Counted from the stretch's first letter, positions 1-11,508 are shown. The stretch: 64,000 nt of DNA from Azolla caroliniana (GCA_043228905.1 JBHGNT010000003.1:16802001-16866000); one strand, 5' to 3'. Numbers and translations: made by a program. The notes: generated from the letters alone by a model not told the origin.

Positions 1-538
1 ACAGACAGACAAAGAAGCAACCGGGAGAGACAGAGAAGTAGAAATGAAGAAAGAGAAGAGAAGGAGACACAAATGGACCAACAGACAGAAGAAGAGAAAA
101 AATGAAGAAAGAGAGGAAGACAAAACAGAAAGGAAAAAGGAAAAGACAAAGACAAGGGCAACAAATTTCAAAACCTTGAGGGTACCCATTGCAAATTCAA
201 AAGTTCGAGGGTATATATTAGAGTTTCAATAACCAAAGGGCAACGAGGCAATTTCGAAAACTCATCTACCTAAAAGAAATGGACGTGATCCACACACAAC
301 TCACAAGATACAAAGAAGAACACACATACATACAACGTCTATTTAACGACCCGAATGATGTTACCAAAGTTCATAAGCCGACAGAACGATAAGGTTCGTG
401 TCGCGGAAGATTCGTTGACCGACAAAGATGTTTGAGTCAAGCACTCTGATCGAGGGAGTCGATCGTTGAAAGGATCGATGGAAGTTCCGGTCGAAGAAAT
501 ATCATCATCAAAGCATGTGGGATCGACATGCAAGGCAC
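1..538. other. Unassigned sequence, purine-rich at left edge
   Basis: The first 230 bases are A/G-rich and give a Lys/Arg/Glu-rich open frame by composition alone. I recognise no gene. The last 25 bases or so before 539 resemble the bases just before the LTR-like block at 4,712, so this end may be the internal 3' tail of a gypsy element. Confidence 0.4.
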
Positions 539-1073
539 TTTCCCACGGGCGTGCCATATTGTGTTACCCCGTACGAGATGTACGGAGAGTCAAGTGTGAT
601 GATCGAGGGTCGAATGTTATCATGATGTTGTTGTGTATGTGTAGGAGGCATAAATGTAATTGTGAGTCGATACGTATGTGAACACATGCACACGTGTGTG
701 CATGTGGATGGATACGAGGAGGTGTGAATGAGTGTCCAGTATGAATGCTCGAGGGGGCCTACACCCCTATGTATCTACCCCCTCTTGTACTATTTAACCC
801 CTTATGGGGAATGAATGAAACATGAATGAACATTTTCTCTCTAATCTCTCTCTCTTTGACACCTTTTCTCTTCTCTCTCCCTCTCTCACATTGAACCCCC
901 CTTGGGAGGGGGGTGGAGCCATTCTAGGCACCACCCCCCACCCCGCAATGCTTCTCTATATGATCTCTCTCACCATCATACTCTCCATCACCATGTCTAT
1001 CTTCATTACCAATCATCATAGTTATCATTCATCATCGTCGTCGTCCTTAACCCTAACCCTAAAACGTACAACA
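539..1073 (+). repeat. LTR-like block of a Ty3/gypsy element (first copy)
   Basis: The start shares the motif CCCACGGGCGTGCCAT and about 25 upstream bases with the block at 4,712. Both blocks end in ACA followed by a similar CCYTTTGGYGA stretch. A TATTTAA box lies near 790 and a CT-rich region follows, as in many plant LTRs. Two plant telomere-like units (CCCTAAC, CCCTAAA) near 1,049 are too few to be a telomere. The middles of the two blocks align poorly, so they may belong to diverged subfamilies. Boundaries are approximate. Confidence 0.45.
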
Positions 1074-1093
1074 CCTTTTGGCGACCAGGAACA

Positions 1094-1493
1094 ACAGTTG
1101 GCCAGCATCCTACATTTAGAATTGGAGCAACGGCGACGGAAAGCATTCGTCGACCGGCACAGGAAAGGTAACGAAAAAATGTTCGCAATCGGCAAACCAG
1201 TGTTAGTATTCCAAACCCGGATGGGCAAGATGCCAGGTAAACTAAGGTTTAGATGGACTGGACCATATTGGCTAACACGGGAGTATAATGGGTCCTACCA
1301 GTTGGGGACACTTGCCGGCGAAGTGCTGGGCAAATGGGTCAACGGATTCCGGTTAAAGGCATATAGAGGACCGATGCCTAAGAACCCATTTGAGCAAAGG
1401 ACCGACTTCAACCACCAAGACGGCAGAGACGGCAAGCCGGGAACCGGAGAGAATGAGGCCGGTAAGGGTCCGGGAGGACCAACGGACATGTGA
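1094..1493 (+). pseudogene. Gypsy integrase C-terminal fragment
   Basis: This is the end of a Ty3/gypsy polyprotein. The translation has the plant gypsy post-integrase signature: a basic stretch, then residues PGKLRFRWTGPYWL, then VNGFRLKAYRGPMP. This segment normally follows the DDE integrase core and helps bind DNA. Protease, reverse transcriptase, RNase H and integrase core are all absent upstream, where the frame runs directly into LTR-like sequence. The open frame technically starts at 822, but only the part after about 1,094 looks like protein. A purine-rich tract follows at 1,520-1,560. This is the remnant of a large internal deletion. Confidence 0.7.
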
Positions 1494-1671
1494 CGTCACA
1501 CTAATAATAATAATAACTAAAAGAAAAAAAGAAAAAAAAAGAAAAAAAAGAAAAGAAAAAACAATCATGCAAAAGCGAGGAATGAATGGATGAAAGAGCG
1601 TGGAGCGAAAAGGTACATCGTGGGCATTTAAAGCGCCACCATAGGACATAATGCTATTTTAAGTACGCGAC

Positions 1672-4600
1672 ATGCACAAATTCGAAAAAGGCGCCAGAAT
1701 GCACAAACAAAAACCATTGCACGTAGAGACCCTCTACTTTCGCGAACCCAGGAGCACAGAAGCACCGAAACGTTGCAAGATCATCAGACGAGAACCTGCG
1801 CACAGAGAATCCCCGCCTTCTGAACTCTCTCTTTCTCAACCCCGCTCTCATCACCATCCATCCTCGTCACCGCAATCCGACACCGACACAGAGATGGACC
1901 CGCAAACGCTATCGGAAGCCGCCAAGACATGGCTGAAGCAACACGGGCTCGAGGGCTTCTTGATGATGATGGAAGTACCGCCACACAAAGAAGCCGACAA
2001 AGTGATCAAGGAAATCGATACAGAGGTCATAACGACAGAGGCGATTCGAGCGTTAACAGGCCTTCCGGAGGGAGGCATACTCACGATCGACAATCCAACC
2101 CCGGAGCAACTCATCAGGTATTTTGGTGAGTACTCTCTAGCCAGCAAGGGCTACCGGACACAGGGCGGCGGAGATATGTTGTTCCGCGAAATTGCTCGTG
2201 TGCTCCATGAATACGGCCACGTATACCCTAGACCCCCTGTCATGCCGCAGAACCGGGCAAGGATGATCATCGCCACCTATGAAGGGATCAAGGTGGATTG
2301 ACCGGTATTGATTGCCGACGGGTTGTGTGCGGCGATCGAGATCGTCAGAGGCAAAGACGGCAAAGAAGGCCGAGACGGACGAAGGATATGGCACGCCGTA
2401 ACGTAGTGGCTCACCCTGCTGGTGCCACCCGTTCAGACCGTCCAGCCCAAGAAGCGAGGAAGAGTGCCGGACGGCACCCCAAGGACGGCTTCCAAACGGC
2501 AACAGTTGTTGGCCTCTAAGGCCAGTAAGGGAAAGGCGGTGGATGCAGAACAGGCGGCAGCAGGAAGCGGAAGCCGGAAGCGCCCAACGGAGGCGCAGGA
2601 GGAACCACCGGCACGGCCTGTAAAGGTCACACTCCGCCGACCGGTGAATCGAGAAGTGGACCCCTTGGCGGCAAAACTCAATGCCGGAGCTCAAGAGGAG
2701 GAAATAGAGGAGGAGCCTACGGAGCACCTCCAGCGACGGTCATCGGCAAGGACCGTTGAGACAGCCGGGAAACGTTCGGACCCTCAGACGGAGGGAACAC
2801 CGGCTCCCCAGACTGAGACTCCCACGCCAAGGAAGGAACCGGAACCGGTGCAGATGGCACCAGACATAGAAGCCCCGGCACCACCGGCAACACCGGCAAG
2901 TCCCATCCCGCCAGAGCCGGAAAGGTCACTACAGCCTCCCTCGGTCAGCCAAGAAGAAGCGCAAGGGGAACCAGGACAGCAGGATGGTCCACGGGCAGAA
3001 AAGGAACTGCAACTCGGCGCAACTAGGCGGGACCAACCCTCTACAAGTGAGCCCATCTATCAAACCTTCGTGCAAGCACAACAAGGCACCGGTAGCCTGT
3101 GGCTCCGGTGGATAGGCGAACAGATAGCCGGAGCAGTGGGGTATATAGAGGCGGAAGAAAGAGCGCAAAGCGAACGGTTGCTCGTCACAACCGAACAACT
3201 AGAGACGGCCCGGTCCAGAATCCGGTGCCTTGAAAAAAATTTGGATCACATCACGACAGAGATGGCCAAAATACGGATCCAATCACCGGTGACTCCGGTA
3301 AGTGTACAGAATAATGAAACGGAACGACCTGTACATAACAATAAGACCCCGACAACGGAAACCGTTCCGGCGAGAGATGCGGCGCGAGCTCGGGAGCTTG
3401 TGGAATTGAGAGAGGAACTTGCCGCACAAGAAGCGCTAAGGAGCCATGAACGAGAATTGAAGACGGCAGCCGAAGCCGAATTAAAGAAGACTACTGAGAA
3501 CCTCCGCCGGGCAGAGGAGAGCCTCCGGAAAGGCCATCAAGCGTACGACCGGCTAAAGGAGGAGAAAGACAAAGTGTTGCAAGAAAAGGACAAGCTGCAG
3601 AAAACGGCGGAAACAGAGATTGAACGGCTAAAGGAAGAGCTCCGCCAGCAGAAGGACCGCGAGGACCGGGCCCGTCGTCAGATCAACGCACGGCTCAAGC
3701 AAAAGACAGATGATTTTGAGCACCTGCACCGGGACTACAAACGGCTGGAAACGGAGCATAAAGAACGGATGGCCGAGCTCCAGCAGGCAGTTGATCGGGC
3801 CGCGACGGCGATCGCCGACAAACGGGCGGAAAATACAAGACGCTTGGAAGAGGCGGAGAAGGTCCGGATGGAGCTCCAGAGGCAGCAGCAGGAAGACAAA
3901 GAGAGAGCGTCAACAGTATTGCAAAAATTACTTGAGCCCAATAGTACATATCAAAGGCAATTGACGCATTACAAGGCGCAGGCGGAGGACAACGTCAAAA
4001 TCATCAAACAACTGAAGGAGGAACGGCAAGCGGCGGAAACCAAATCGCAATTGGGAACGAGCCGGATTCAGTCCATCCTCCGGGCATGGCTGAATCAGAT
4101 GAAACACTTGATTGATGAAAGCTCCATAAAATGGTGGACAAAGTGGGCACAAAACGCGGCAGAACTCCAGTTGTTATGGGCGGATGTGGCAAACCGGCGG
4201 AAGGAAGGAGATGACTGTTATACGTTGACTTCCGAGGACTTCACCGCCATACGGGACGAGCTGGCCGACGACTTCCAAGTCCTGGCAAATGAACAGCTGG
4301 CGCAGGTCAGGCAGCTCGTAGCTCAGCTGGACGATGATAGGCTGGACGCTCAAATCCAGTTTGAAAGCTACGAGTGGTCCCGGGTACGGGAAGAAAAAGC
4401 ACGGGAAGCGACAACGGTTAACCTTAGTGATGAGGAACCGTTGCCGGCTGAGGGCCAGCCGGGAACCAGTCAACCGGAGACCACTACGATGCAGGGAGCA
4501 ACGACGGAGATGCCGGGGTCAGAGCCACAAACGAAGGAGCAACCGCAGCAACCACCAACGGACCCGCCGCAGCAGACAGCATCAGAGCAGCAACAGCAAC

Positions 4601-4677
4601 AACAACAACAACCACTTCCAGATGAACCATTGGAGCCTCTCGAACAGAGCATTCTGGACATTTTGGACGAAGAATAG
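1672..4677 (+). pseudogene. Gypsy accessory ORF, env-like position, two nonsense codons
   Basis: A single reading frame of about 1,000 codons lies between the integrase tail and the next LTR, where some plant gypsy lineages carry an extra ORF. It is broken by TGA at 2,299 and TAG at 2,404; the frame is the same on both sides and translation reads through sensibly, so both look like point mutations. A plausible start is the ATG at 1,894 (MDPQTLSEAAKTW). The N-terminal 200 residues look globular and conserved in style, with a faint resemblance to plant 'putative transposon protein' domains that I cannot confirm. The middle is Pro/Glu/Lys-rich. From about 3,160 to 4,060 a long heptad-rich Glu/Lys/Arg coiled coil follows. 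The tail is Pro/Gln-rich with a glutamine run near 4,590. No membrane segment is evident, so an envelope role is not supported. The function is unknown. Confidence 0.65.
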
Positions 4678-4711
4678 CAAGGGTCGGTTGTGGATTCGAC
4701 GTACAAGGTAC

Positions 4712-5100
4712 TGTCCCACGGGCGTGCCATGTGTTACCGGCCGGGAAAGGAGTCCAGAGTGGGAAACGGAGAGCTAATTAAGTAGTAGGAATGTGGTTGT
4801 AATTAAGCTATGAGTGTGGACGGACAGACCAGAATCGGTATGCCGTTCCGGATCCGGACCGATCCCGAACAGGTGCGGATGGCACCGTTTTGTAATACAG
4901 ACCGGAAACCTATTTAAAGGCCCGGATACAATGTAATAGTTAGCGGTTAATTAATGAAAGCTTAAGCGTTGTTATATCTCTGTGTGTTAATTGCCGTTCT
5001 GTCTTAATTGTTATATCTTACGCGTGTTATGAAGACGATCCTAATAAGTAACTTAACTAAGTCGGATTAAGCGTTGAAGTCTAATCCGGTTGCCGTAACA
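4712..5100 (+). repeat. LTR-like block of a Ty3/gypsy element (second copy)
   Basis: It begins TGTCCCACGGGCGTGCC, a common form of plant LTR start, and ends near CCGTAACA. A TATTTAA motif lies near 4,911. The upstream bases GACGTACAAGGTAC resemble those before the block at 539. It sits 34 bp after the stop of the accessory ORF, as a 3' LTR would. The following sequence passes into a copia reverse transcriptase, so this LTR is joined to or inserted in a copia element. Confidence 0.55.
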
Positions 5101-5154
5101 CCCTTTGGTGAAGTGTCTCACGTAGACACCCTGTGTGAGGCCATTGTCCAGCCC

Positions 5155-6369
5155 GAAGAGTTAACAGAGGTGTACATGATCCAACCACCCGGCTTCAACT
5201 CGAGCACTCATCCAAAAGCCGTATGCCGACTCAAGAAGCCACTCTACGGCCTCAAGCAAGCACCGCGTGCTTGGCATTCGAAGATAACGCAATATCTTCA
5301 TCAAATCGGCTTCCATATGTCAAAATCGGACAACTCCCTCTACATACGAAGCGATTCCGCAAGTCCGATCGTCATCATCTTATATGTGGATGACCTAGTC
5401 ATTGGAGGTGAGCATCTCGTCGAAATCACTAAGGTCAAATCCCTCCTTTCCGACAAGTTCAAGATGACGGACATGAAGGAGCTCCACTACTTCCTCGGCA
5501 TCGAGGTAATTCAGACTCCGGCCGGAATCATGATCTCTCAACGACACTACATCCTCAACTTGTTAAACAAGTTCAGGATGGCTGAGTGCAAATCCGTGGC
5601 AACCCCGCTCGATCGTAATCTCAAACTAGATGCGAACTCCGGCACCAAAGCGTGTGAGCCGACTCAGTATCGGCAACTCATCGGGAGTCTCATCTACCTC
5701 ACGATCACTCGACCCGATCTCAGTTATCCGGTCGGTCTCCTTAGCCAATTCATGCAAACACCGCGTGATACTCACTTGGATTGCGCTAAGCGAGTTCTAC
5801 GATACGTGAGCGGCACAATGGATTGCGGCATCCTCTACAAGACCGCGATGCCAATACAACTCGAGGGGTACACAGATGCCGATTGGGCCGGCTACAAAGC
5901 CGATAGAAGATCAACCTCCGGATTTGTTTTCTCCCTCGGCAGCGGAGCAATATCCTGGAGTAGCAAGAAGCAGCCTACCGTCGCTCTTTCGAGTATGGAG
6001 GCGGAATAAAGGGGCGCAGCCGTAGTTGCGTGTGAAGCCGTATGGCTCAAGAGGATTTTGAAGGATTTGGGTGTACCCATCAAGGATCCGACTTCCCTTT
6101 ACTGCAACAACATGAGCAGTATCTATCTAACTCGAAACCCGGTGTTCCACGCGCGGACAAAGCACATCGAAGTGCACTATCACTTCATCCGAGAGCGCGT
6201 TCTGGCTGGCGATGTCGATCTACAACACATTAGCACCAATCTTCAAACAACCGACATCTTCACCAAAGCCTTAGGAGCCGACAAGCTATGGCAATTCATG
6301 ACCGATCTCGGATTGACAATCCCTGACCTGCCAAGCTTGAGGGGGAGTACTGAAGACACTACGCAATAA
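5155..6369 (+). pseudogene. Copia reverse transcriptase-RNase H fragment
   Basis: The C-terminal part of a Ty1/copia polyprotein. It enters the RT palm at a motif like EVYMIQPPGF, continues through LYGLKQAPRAW and the catalytic YVDD (about 5,388-5,399), and reaches RNase H with SSMEAE. A TAA at 6,007 replaces the tyrosine codon normally found in the conserved STEAEY motif. The same frame then continues through a complete RNase H end (TKHIEVHYHFIRE, DIFTKAL) to a stop at 6,367. Gag, protease, integrase and the RT fingers are missing. A polypurine tract (TTGAGGGGGCG) and LTR follow, so this is the 3' part of an element whose 5' part was lost at the 5,100-5,155 junction. Confidence 0.9.
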
Positions 6370-6372
6370 CGC

Positions 6373-6622
6373 ATGGATTCCGCAACCACGCAACGAAGCA
6401 GCGAAGAGCCGATCTACCACGCAAAGCCGCGAAGAAAGACGCAAGCCGAAGCACAGACTTCGCAACTACGCACGCAAGCCGAAGCACAGACTTCGCACAA
6501 CACAAGCTGGAGCACGGATTCTGCAACTCCACATAAAGCGAGCCGACGCGGACTCCGGAACGCGAGTTGAAGCGGATTTCGGATACCGTATGAAACCAAC
6601 CCGACTTGAGCTTGAGGGGGCG
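6373..6622 (+). other. Copia 3' untranslated region and polypurine tract
   Basis: Between the RNase H stop and the LTR lies GC-rich sequence with two direct copies of GCCGAAGCACAGACTTCGCA about 40 bp apart, then the polypurine tract CTTGAGGGGGCG ending at the LTR. The tract is the expected plus-strand primer for reverse transcription. Confidence 0.6.
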
Positions 6623-6917
6623 TGTTGAGAATCAAGCTCAACTTGGTCTAGTGTGTAAACTCACCTTGAGAGTGAAGAGACACTCCAACGGTCAAGAGTC
6701 ACCATTATGTCACCTCTTTGTATTCTAGCATTTAGTATGAGTCATAGAATCATATTCTATGACACATAACTTATGAGCTTTCACATTCCTCATGCTCAAT
6801 GAGGCTTGTAGTTAATGAAGAGAGAGGGTGACTACATAAAGCACCCTCCTCCCACCTTGTAGCATGTTGAGTCTTTCTCCTTTGTCAATATACTTTTACC
6901 TTGCATATTCTCTGTGT

Positions 6918-6969
<52 letters not shown>

Positions 6970-7027
6970 CACACACATAACTCACATCTCTTCCACTTCA
7001 CAAGAATCCATCTCTTCATTCTTTACA
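6623..7027 (+). repeat. Copia 3' LTR, truncated at its right end, with (CT)n
   Basis: It starts TGTTGAGAATCAAGCTCAA directly after the polypurine tract. The first 20 bp resemble the start of the Copia-A LTRs (TGTTGAGAGATCAAGCTCAA), so the families are related. A (CT)n microsatellite of about 40 bp lies at 6,921-6,964. The expected CA end and target duplication are missing because it abuts a minus-strand copia integrase near 7,030. Confidence 0.7.
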
Positions 7028-7035
7028 CCACCTTA

Positions 7036-8977
7036 TCCCCGATCCGGACCGCTTCGACCCAGTAGAACTTGGGCATACTCTTCTCTTCCAGCATTGCCCG
7101 TGCTGCCTCAACAATTGACCGGTTCTTCCTTTCGGCCACATCATTTTGTTCCGGTGTGTATCGGTAGTTGAATTCTCTTTGAATTCCTTTTTGTTGCAGA
7201 TAACTGTTGAAATGGCTAGAAAAATATTATTTTCCACCATCCGACCACAGACACTTGATCTTCCTCTCTATTTCCCATTCTACAAGACTTTGCATGTTCC
7301 AGAAATAGTCGAAAACTTTGCTTATCCTTTCGATTAGGTAGATCCATGTGTGTCGGCTGCAGTTGTCGATGAAGGAGACGAAGTATCGGCTCCCACCAAG
7401 ACTAACATTCTGTGCCAGTCCCCATACATCTGAATGTATTAGATCTGCTTGTTACGGCTCCGGTTTCTTTCGGTGGGGAACGGAAGCCAATGTTGTTTCC
7501 TAAGCTGGCAAGCTTCACATATTTGGGCCTTCTGGCCACTTAATTTCGGCAATCCGAAAACAACCTATTTTGATTGTAAGTCATGAAGCCTCTGGTAATT
7601 GACGTGGCCAATTGCTTGAGCCACAGATCGATGTCTAACTCGATCTTTTGACCCTTTACAAACAAAGCGGTGCCAACGTCATTGGTGTCAAGGATAAACA
7701 TCCTCCTGTCCCGGCGCCCTTGCGTGATGATCCAACCTTCTTCCTCAATGAAGAACCTGAGGTGCATAAACCACACCTGGATCCCCTAGTCAACAATCTG
7801 CCTGACTGACACCAAGTTCTTTGTGATTGTCGGAACATGTAGTACGTTCATTAGCTTTCCCTTTTGTCTGACATGGCTTAAAGGGATTTCTCCGACATGC
7901 ACAATTGGGTGAGGAGTGTCGTCTCCGGTTTTGACAACTCCCGATTGCTCCACTTTTTCCAAAAACGAGAACCACTCTTCATGGCTCGTCATGTGGTTTG
8001 ATGCTCCGGAGTCAACATACCACACTTCCTCTGATCCGGAAGTAGTCTTCTTCGTTGAGTTTGCCTTGTGCTTCATCACAAAGGCTAGCTCTTCTCTAGT
8101 CTTACCAGTTTCAGATACTTCCGATCCTTCAACATAGTGCAAGCTTTGCCCGTTTCCCCGTCCGACCTTGCTAGATCTGGATTTATCCGAATTGGCGCAC
8201 TTCTTCCAGCACTTGCTCTCTCTTTGTGGCCCTTTCGGCGACAATAACAGCATTCCGAGTCAGGCTTCGATTGCCGATTTCCGGCGGCGCCTTAACTCCC
8301 CTTGCTTGTGGAGGGTCCGGAACTGCTCTTGCCGACCACCGCTATTGCGTGCCGACTCACCACGTCCTCCACGCCCACAGGGCCGATCCACCTCAGTGTA
8401 CAACATCCGGTTGTTCGATTTAGTGGTCCTTGACCCACTCGTGTGGGTTTCTTCAACCATGAGCATCGATTACAGGTCAAAGAAAGACGTTGGCTTCTCC
8501 CGGGTGCAAATTGCCGTCCAGATTGGCCCATACTAGTGTGCTAGACCACCGAGGCAGATCTGGACCATCTCGTCTTCGTCCACCGTCATGTTGATTGACC
8601 CGAGCGCATCACAGATCTCCTTGATCTTGGTGGTGTAGTCACTGACCAACATGTCCCTTTGCCGAATGTTGTTGAGGTCTTGGGGCGAAAATCTTTCGGA
8701 GATTTTTCTAGGCCTCCTTTAGTGATTTCGCATCTTTGATGTAGCCAAGCATCTAATCGTGCACACAAGAGGCGAGGTAGTACAACACCCTGCTCGCTTC
8801 TTGCTCCCAAACCAGGAAGTCCTTGTATGCCAAATCAGATGCTGCTTCATTTGCTCCTTCCACATAGCTCTAGTATCCATGCCCCAACAGGTACTGATGC
8901 ATTTTATACGACCAGGACGCATAGTTGCTCCGGTCGAGCTTTTCTGTAGGAAGCGAGCTCGCCATGCTTCTGTCCAT
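7036..8977 (-). pseudogene. Copia gag-protease-integrase, decayed
   Basis: The 5' coding half of a minus-strand copia, reading from 8,977 (MDRSMASSLPTEKL) leftward. Gag shows the usual SNYASWSYKMHQYLLGHGYW block. Protease shows VDSGASNHMTSHEEW at about 8,000. A gag-pre-integrase region follows at 7,780-7,560. The integrase has IHSDVWG and the final PEQNDVAERKNR motif with its catalytic glutamate. It stops at FYWVEAVR near 7,040, where the plus-strand LTR begins. Several stops and frameshifts (for example near 8,760, 8,640 and 7,790) show it is dead. The missing downstream half resembles the separate fragment at 27,013-28,538. Confidence 0.85.
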
Positions 8978-9078
8978 ACCTTCTCTTTTCGGTCTATTAT
9001 TTTACTGGTGCTTAGGCTTTGTCTTCATAAAAATGCTTGTTGGCAATACATGTTCTCAACCCTTGCGCTCTGAAATCA
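8978..9078 (-). other. Copia leader and degenerate primer-binding site
   Basis: Between gag and the LTR on the minus strand. The primer-binding site next to the LTR reads as a one-base variant of TGGTTTCAGAGC, close to the usual initiator-Met tRNA complement. Confidence 0.6.
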
Positions 9079-9183
9079 TGTCAAAGTTAATATGCAGAAC
9101 CTTTGACAATCCAGTTTATTCGGTCAACAACAAAAAATAGAGAAAGAAGGTTCAATGGAAGCTTAGGATACACAGGAGAGACA

Positions 9184-10445
9184 TGTTAGGAAATAGGTCC
9201 CTCCAGATGGGAAGTGAGAAGAACCGTGTTGATGAGCAAAGCCCGAAGATGAAAGCAGAGAAGGCGGATATGATGAAGGTTCCATATGCCTCTACCGTCG
9301 GGAGCTTAATGTACGCAATGGTGTGTACTCGACCGGATATTGGATACGCAGTCGGAGTGGTGAGCCAGTTTATGAGCAATCTCCGCAAGGAGCACTAGAA
9401 CGCGGTCAAATGGATACTCTGGTACTTGAAGGGCACTTCGAATATGTGTCTCCAATTCAGCTCCGGTAAAACTCAACTTGACGGTTTTATTGATTCGGAT
9501 ATGTCGGTTGATGTGGATACCAACCGGTCTATATCTAGGTATGTAATGACATATGCAGGGGGAGCTGTTTCGTGGCAGTCGAGGCTCCAGAAGACGGTTG
9601 CGTTGTCAACCACGGAGGCGGAGTACATGGCGGCTGTTGAAGCCGGCAAGGAAATATTATGGATGAAGGGCTTCATCGGAGAGCTCGGTATCCGGCAAGA
9701 TGAATACCGGCTCTATTGCGACAGTCAAAGTGCCATCCACCTTGCTAAGAATGCAGCGTACCATTCCAGGACGAAGCACATCCAACGTAGGTATCACTGG
9801 ATCCGGGAGCGAGTAGAAGATCGAGAGTTCGCACTGACGAAGATCCACACGGCCAAGAACGGGTCAGATATGTTGACCAAAGTAATGATACCCGACAAGC
9901 TAGATGCATGTCGGAAGTGGATAGACTAGTAAGACATCCCATGCCGGAGTGAAGGGGGAGTTTGTTAGGAAACAGGTCCCTCTGGATGGGAAGTGAGAAG
10001 AACCGTGTTGGCCGAGGCCGAAACCGGAAATCGTGGAGATAGCCAACACGGAAGGCTAAGTTTGTAAATAGTCGAAAGATTACATTAGTATATAAGTACT
10101 TAGGGAATTCATGTTATATGTGTGCATTATTGTAAAGTTACTGTTGACGATTGCCTCTGTAACTATGAGAGTGAACGAGTGTGAGTGGAAGCGTGTGAGC
10201 TCCATAGCTGCCTATTGGCGAAGCAGGATCTCGAGGTTGTTGCCTCTGAGATCTCTGATTGTATTCCTTTCTCTCATAGTGTTATGTTTCGGAGTTTGTG
10301 GACTCCATGTGGTTTTTCCCCAGTTCGGGTTTCCACGTTAAAATCTGTGTCATTCTCAGTTCTATATTCTGTTTTTCCTTTCCATTAGATTGACTATTAT
10401 TCCGCACACGTACAACCGGTTGTGGCCGGCAACGATTTAACTACA
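9184..10445 (+). mobile_element. Deleted copia element (family R) with 5-bp target duplication
   Basis: A 1,262-bp insertion flanked by AGACA (9,179-9,183 and 10,446-10,450). It holds only about 48 bp of the 5' LTR, which passes straight into RT sequence at about 9,231, then RNase H, a polypurine tract and a full 483-bp 3' LTR (9,963-10,445, starting TGTTAGGAAACAGG). Primer-binding site, gag, protease, integrase and most of RT are absent. The same LTR family occurs as a solo LTR at 15,593 and a fragment at 28,539. Confidence 0.85.
9232..9929 (+). pseudogene. Copia RT end and RNase H of the family R element
   Basis: The translation runs from the end of RT (VPYASTVGSLMYAMV, RPDIGYAVGVVSQF) through RNase H (STTEAEYMAAVEAGKE, SRTKHIQRRYHWIRE) to a stop at 9,927-9,929. 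A TAG at 9,397 interrupts the frame after residues SNLRKEH; the same frame continues after it. The RT catalytic YVDD lies in the deleted part. The RNase H region itself is intact. Polypurine tract GAAGGGGGAG follows at about 9,949-9,960. Confidence 0.85.
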
Positions 10446-10717
10446 AGACAGAGAGAACAAAAAACATAAACTCAATTCAAAATAATAACACTCTATACAT
10501 ATAATGTGCTCAGTGAGCACTTTTATACAAGTCCTTAAAAGGACTAACAGAAGTACTGACAAGTACTTCAATGCTTATACGAGTGACTGACACTAACTCC
10601 CAAAAATACGCCTACATATTAGGCTAGATTCATAGGCCTCTAACGGCCTGCCGGTTACAATCCAATCTTGACACTGATCCGGTTCTTCATTCCGAACTCT
10701 GATTCGGCTCTAGCTTG

Positions 10718-10859
10718 AGCTTATCTGTCGGAAGCGAGCTCACCATGCTTCTGTCCATACCTTCTCTTTTCAGTCTATTCTTTTACTAGTGCTTGGGATC
10801 TGTCTTCAGAAAAACGCTTGTCGGCAATAGAGGTTCTCAACCCTCGCGCTCTGAAACCA
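10718..10859 (-). other. Copia leader, gag start and primer-binding site between two LTRs
   Basis: On the minus strand the LTR that begins at 10,860 is followed by TGGTTTCAGAGC (10,848-10,859), a good primer-binding site, a leader, and a gag start reading MVSSLPTDKL. Gag then stops and the next LTR begins near 10,717. Two same-family LTRs are thus separated by only about 140 bp of internal sequence. Confidence 0.7.
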
Positions 10860-11050
10860 TGTCAAAGTTAATATGCGGAAGCTTTGACAAACCAGTTTAT
10901 CTGCCCAACAACAGAAAACAGAGAAAAAAGGTTCAATGGAAGGTTAGGATACACAGGAGAGACAAAGAGATCAAAAAGCATAAACTCAATTCAAAATAAT
11001 AACACTCTGTACATACAATGTGCTCAGTGAGCACTTTTATACAAGTTCTT

Positions 11051-11496
11051 TGTTGAGAGATCAAGCTCAACTTAGTTTAGTTAGTTAGTCAACAATGTAA
11101 CTTTGTAGTTACCTAGATAGAATCTAGTTAGAAGTGTTGACTATAACGACTTAAATAGGACCTTGTATTTAAGTAGGCTATTCTAGATCCTCCACTCCCA
11201 AGGTCATTTAATATAGGACTTACACGGTTGTACCTATATTCTCCTCACACATGTGCACCCTTGCACATGAGATCTATATATACCCCATTGATGGTATTTT
11301 TGTATTTGATGATGATGTTTTATAATATACACTCTAGTTTACTCATCCCCCATCTTGTGTTGTTTATAAGTGTATCTCTCCTCTCTCTCTTCCTCTCACA
11401 CACATACACACACATATCACATAATCTTCCGCACTTATCAACTAATCACATAATTAGGTACTAATTAACTCTTAATTACTTACCTAATTCTTAACA
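11051..11496 (+). repeat. Copia-A 5' LTR
   Basis: 446 bp, TGTTGAGAGATC to ATTCTTAACA. It differs from the 3' LTR by only a handful of substitutions by eye. A TATA-like TCTATATATACC lies near 11,272 and a CT-rich stretch follows. Confidence 0.92.
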
Positions 11497-11508
11497 TGGT
11501 ATCAGAGC
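11497..11508 (+). other. Copia-A primer-binding site
   Basis: TGGTATCAGAGC directly abuts the LTR. This is the standard complement of the initiator-Met tRNA 3' end used by copia elements. Confidence 0.9.

Larger units (their letters stand above)
9079..10717 (-). repeat. Host copia LTR (copy 1), split by a 1.26 kb insertion
   Basis: On the plus strand it begins TGTCAAAGTTAAT, the reverse complement of an LTR end. It is interrupted at 9,184-10,445 by a deleted copia element with the target duplication AGACA, then resumes and runs to about 10,717. The uninterrupted version of the site is visible in the second LTR copy near 10,955 (GGAGAGACAAAGAG), which acts as an empty-site control. The right end is approximate. 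Confidence 0.75.

Noticed and set aside
44-232. Lys/Arg-rich small protein
   Set aside because: Explained by A/G-rich low-complexity sequence; no homology or signal.
1046-1063. Interstitial telomere
   Set aside because: Only two CCCTAA-like units; within an LTR-like block.
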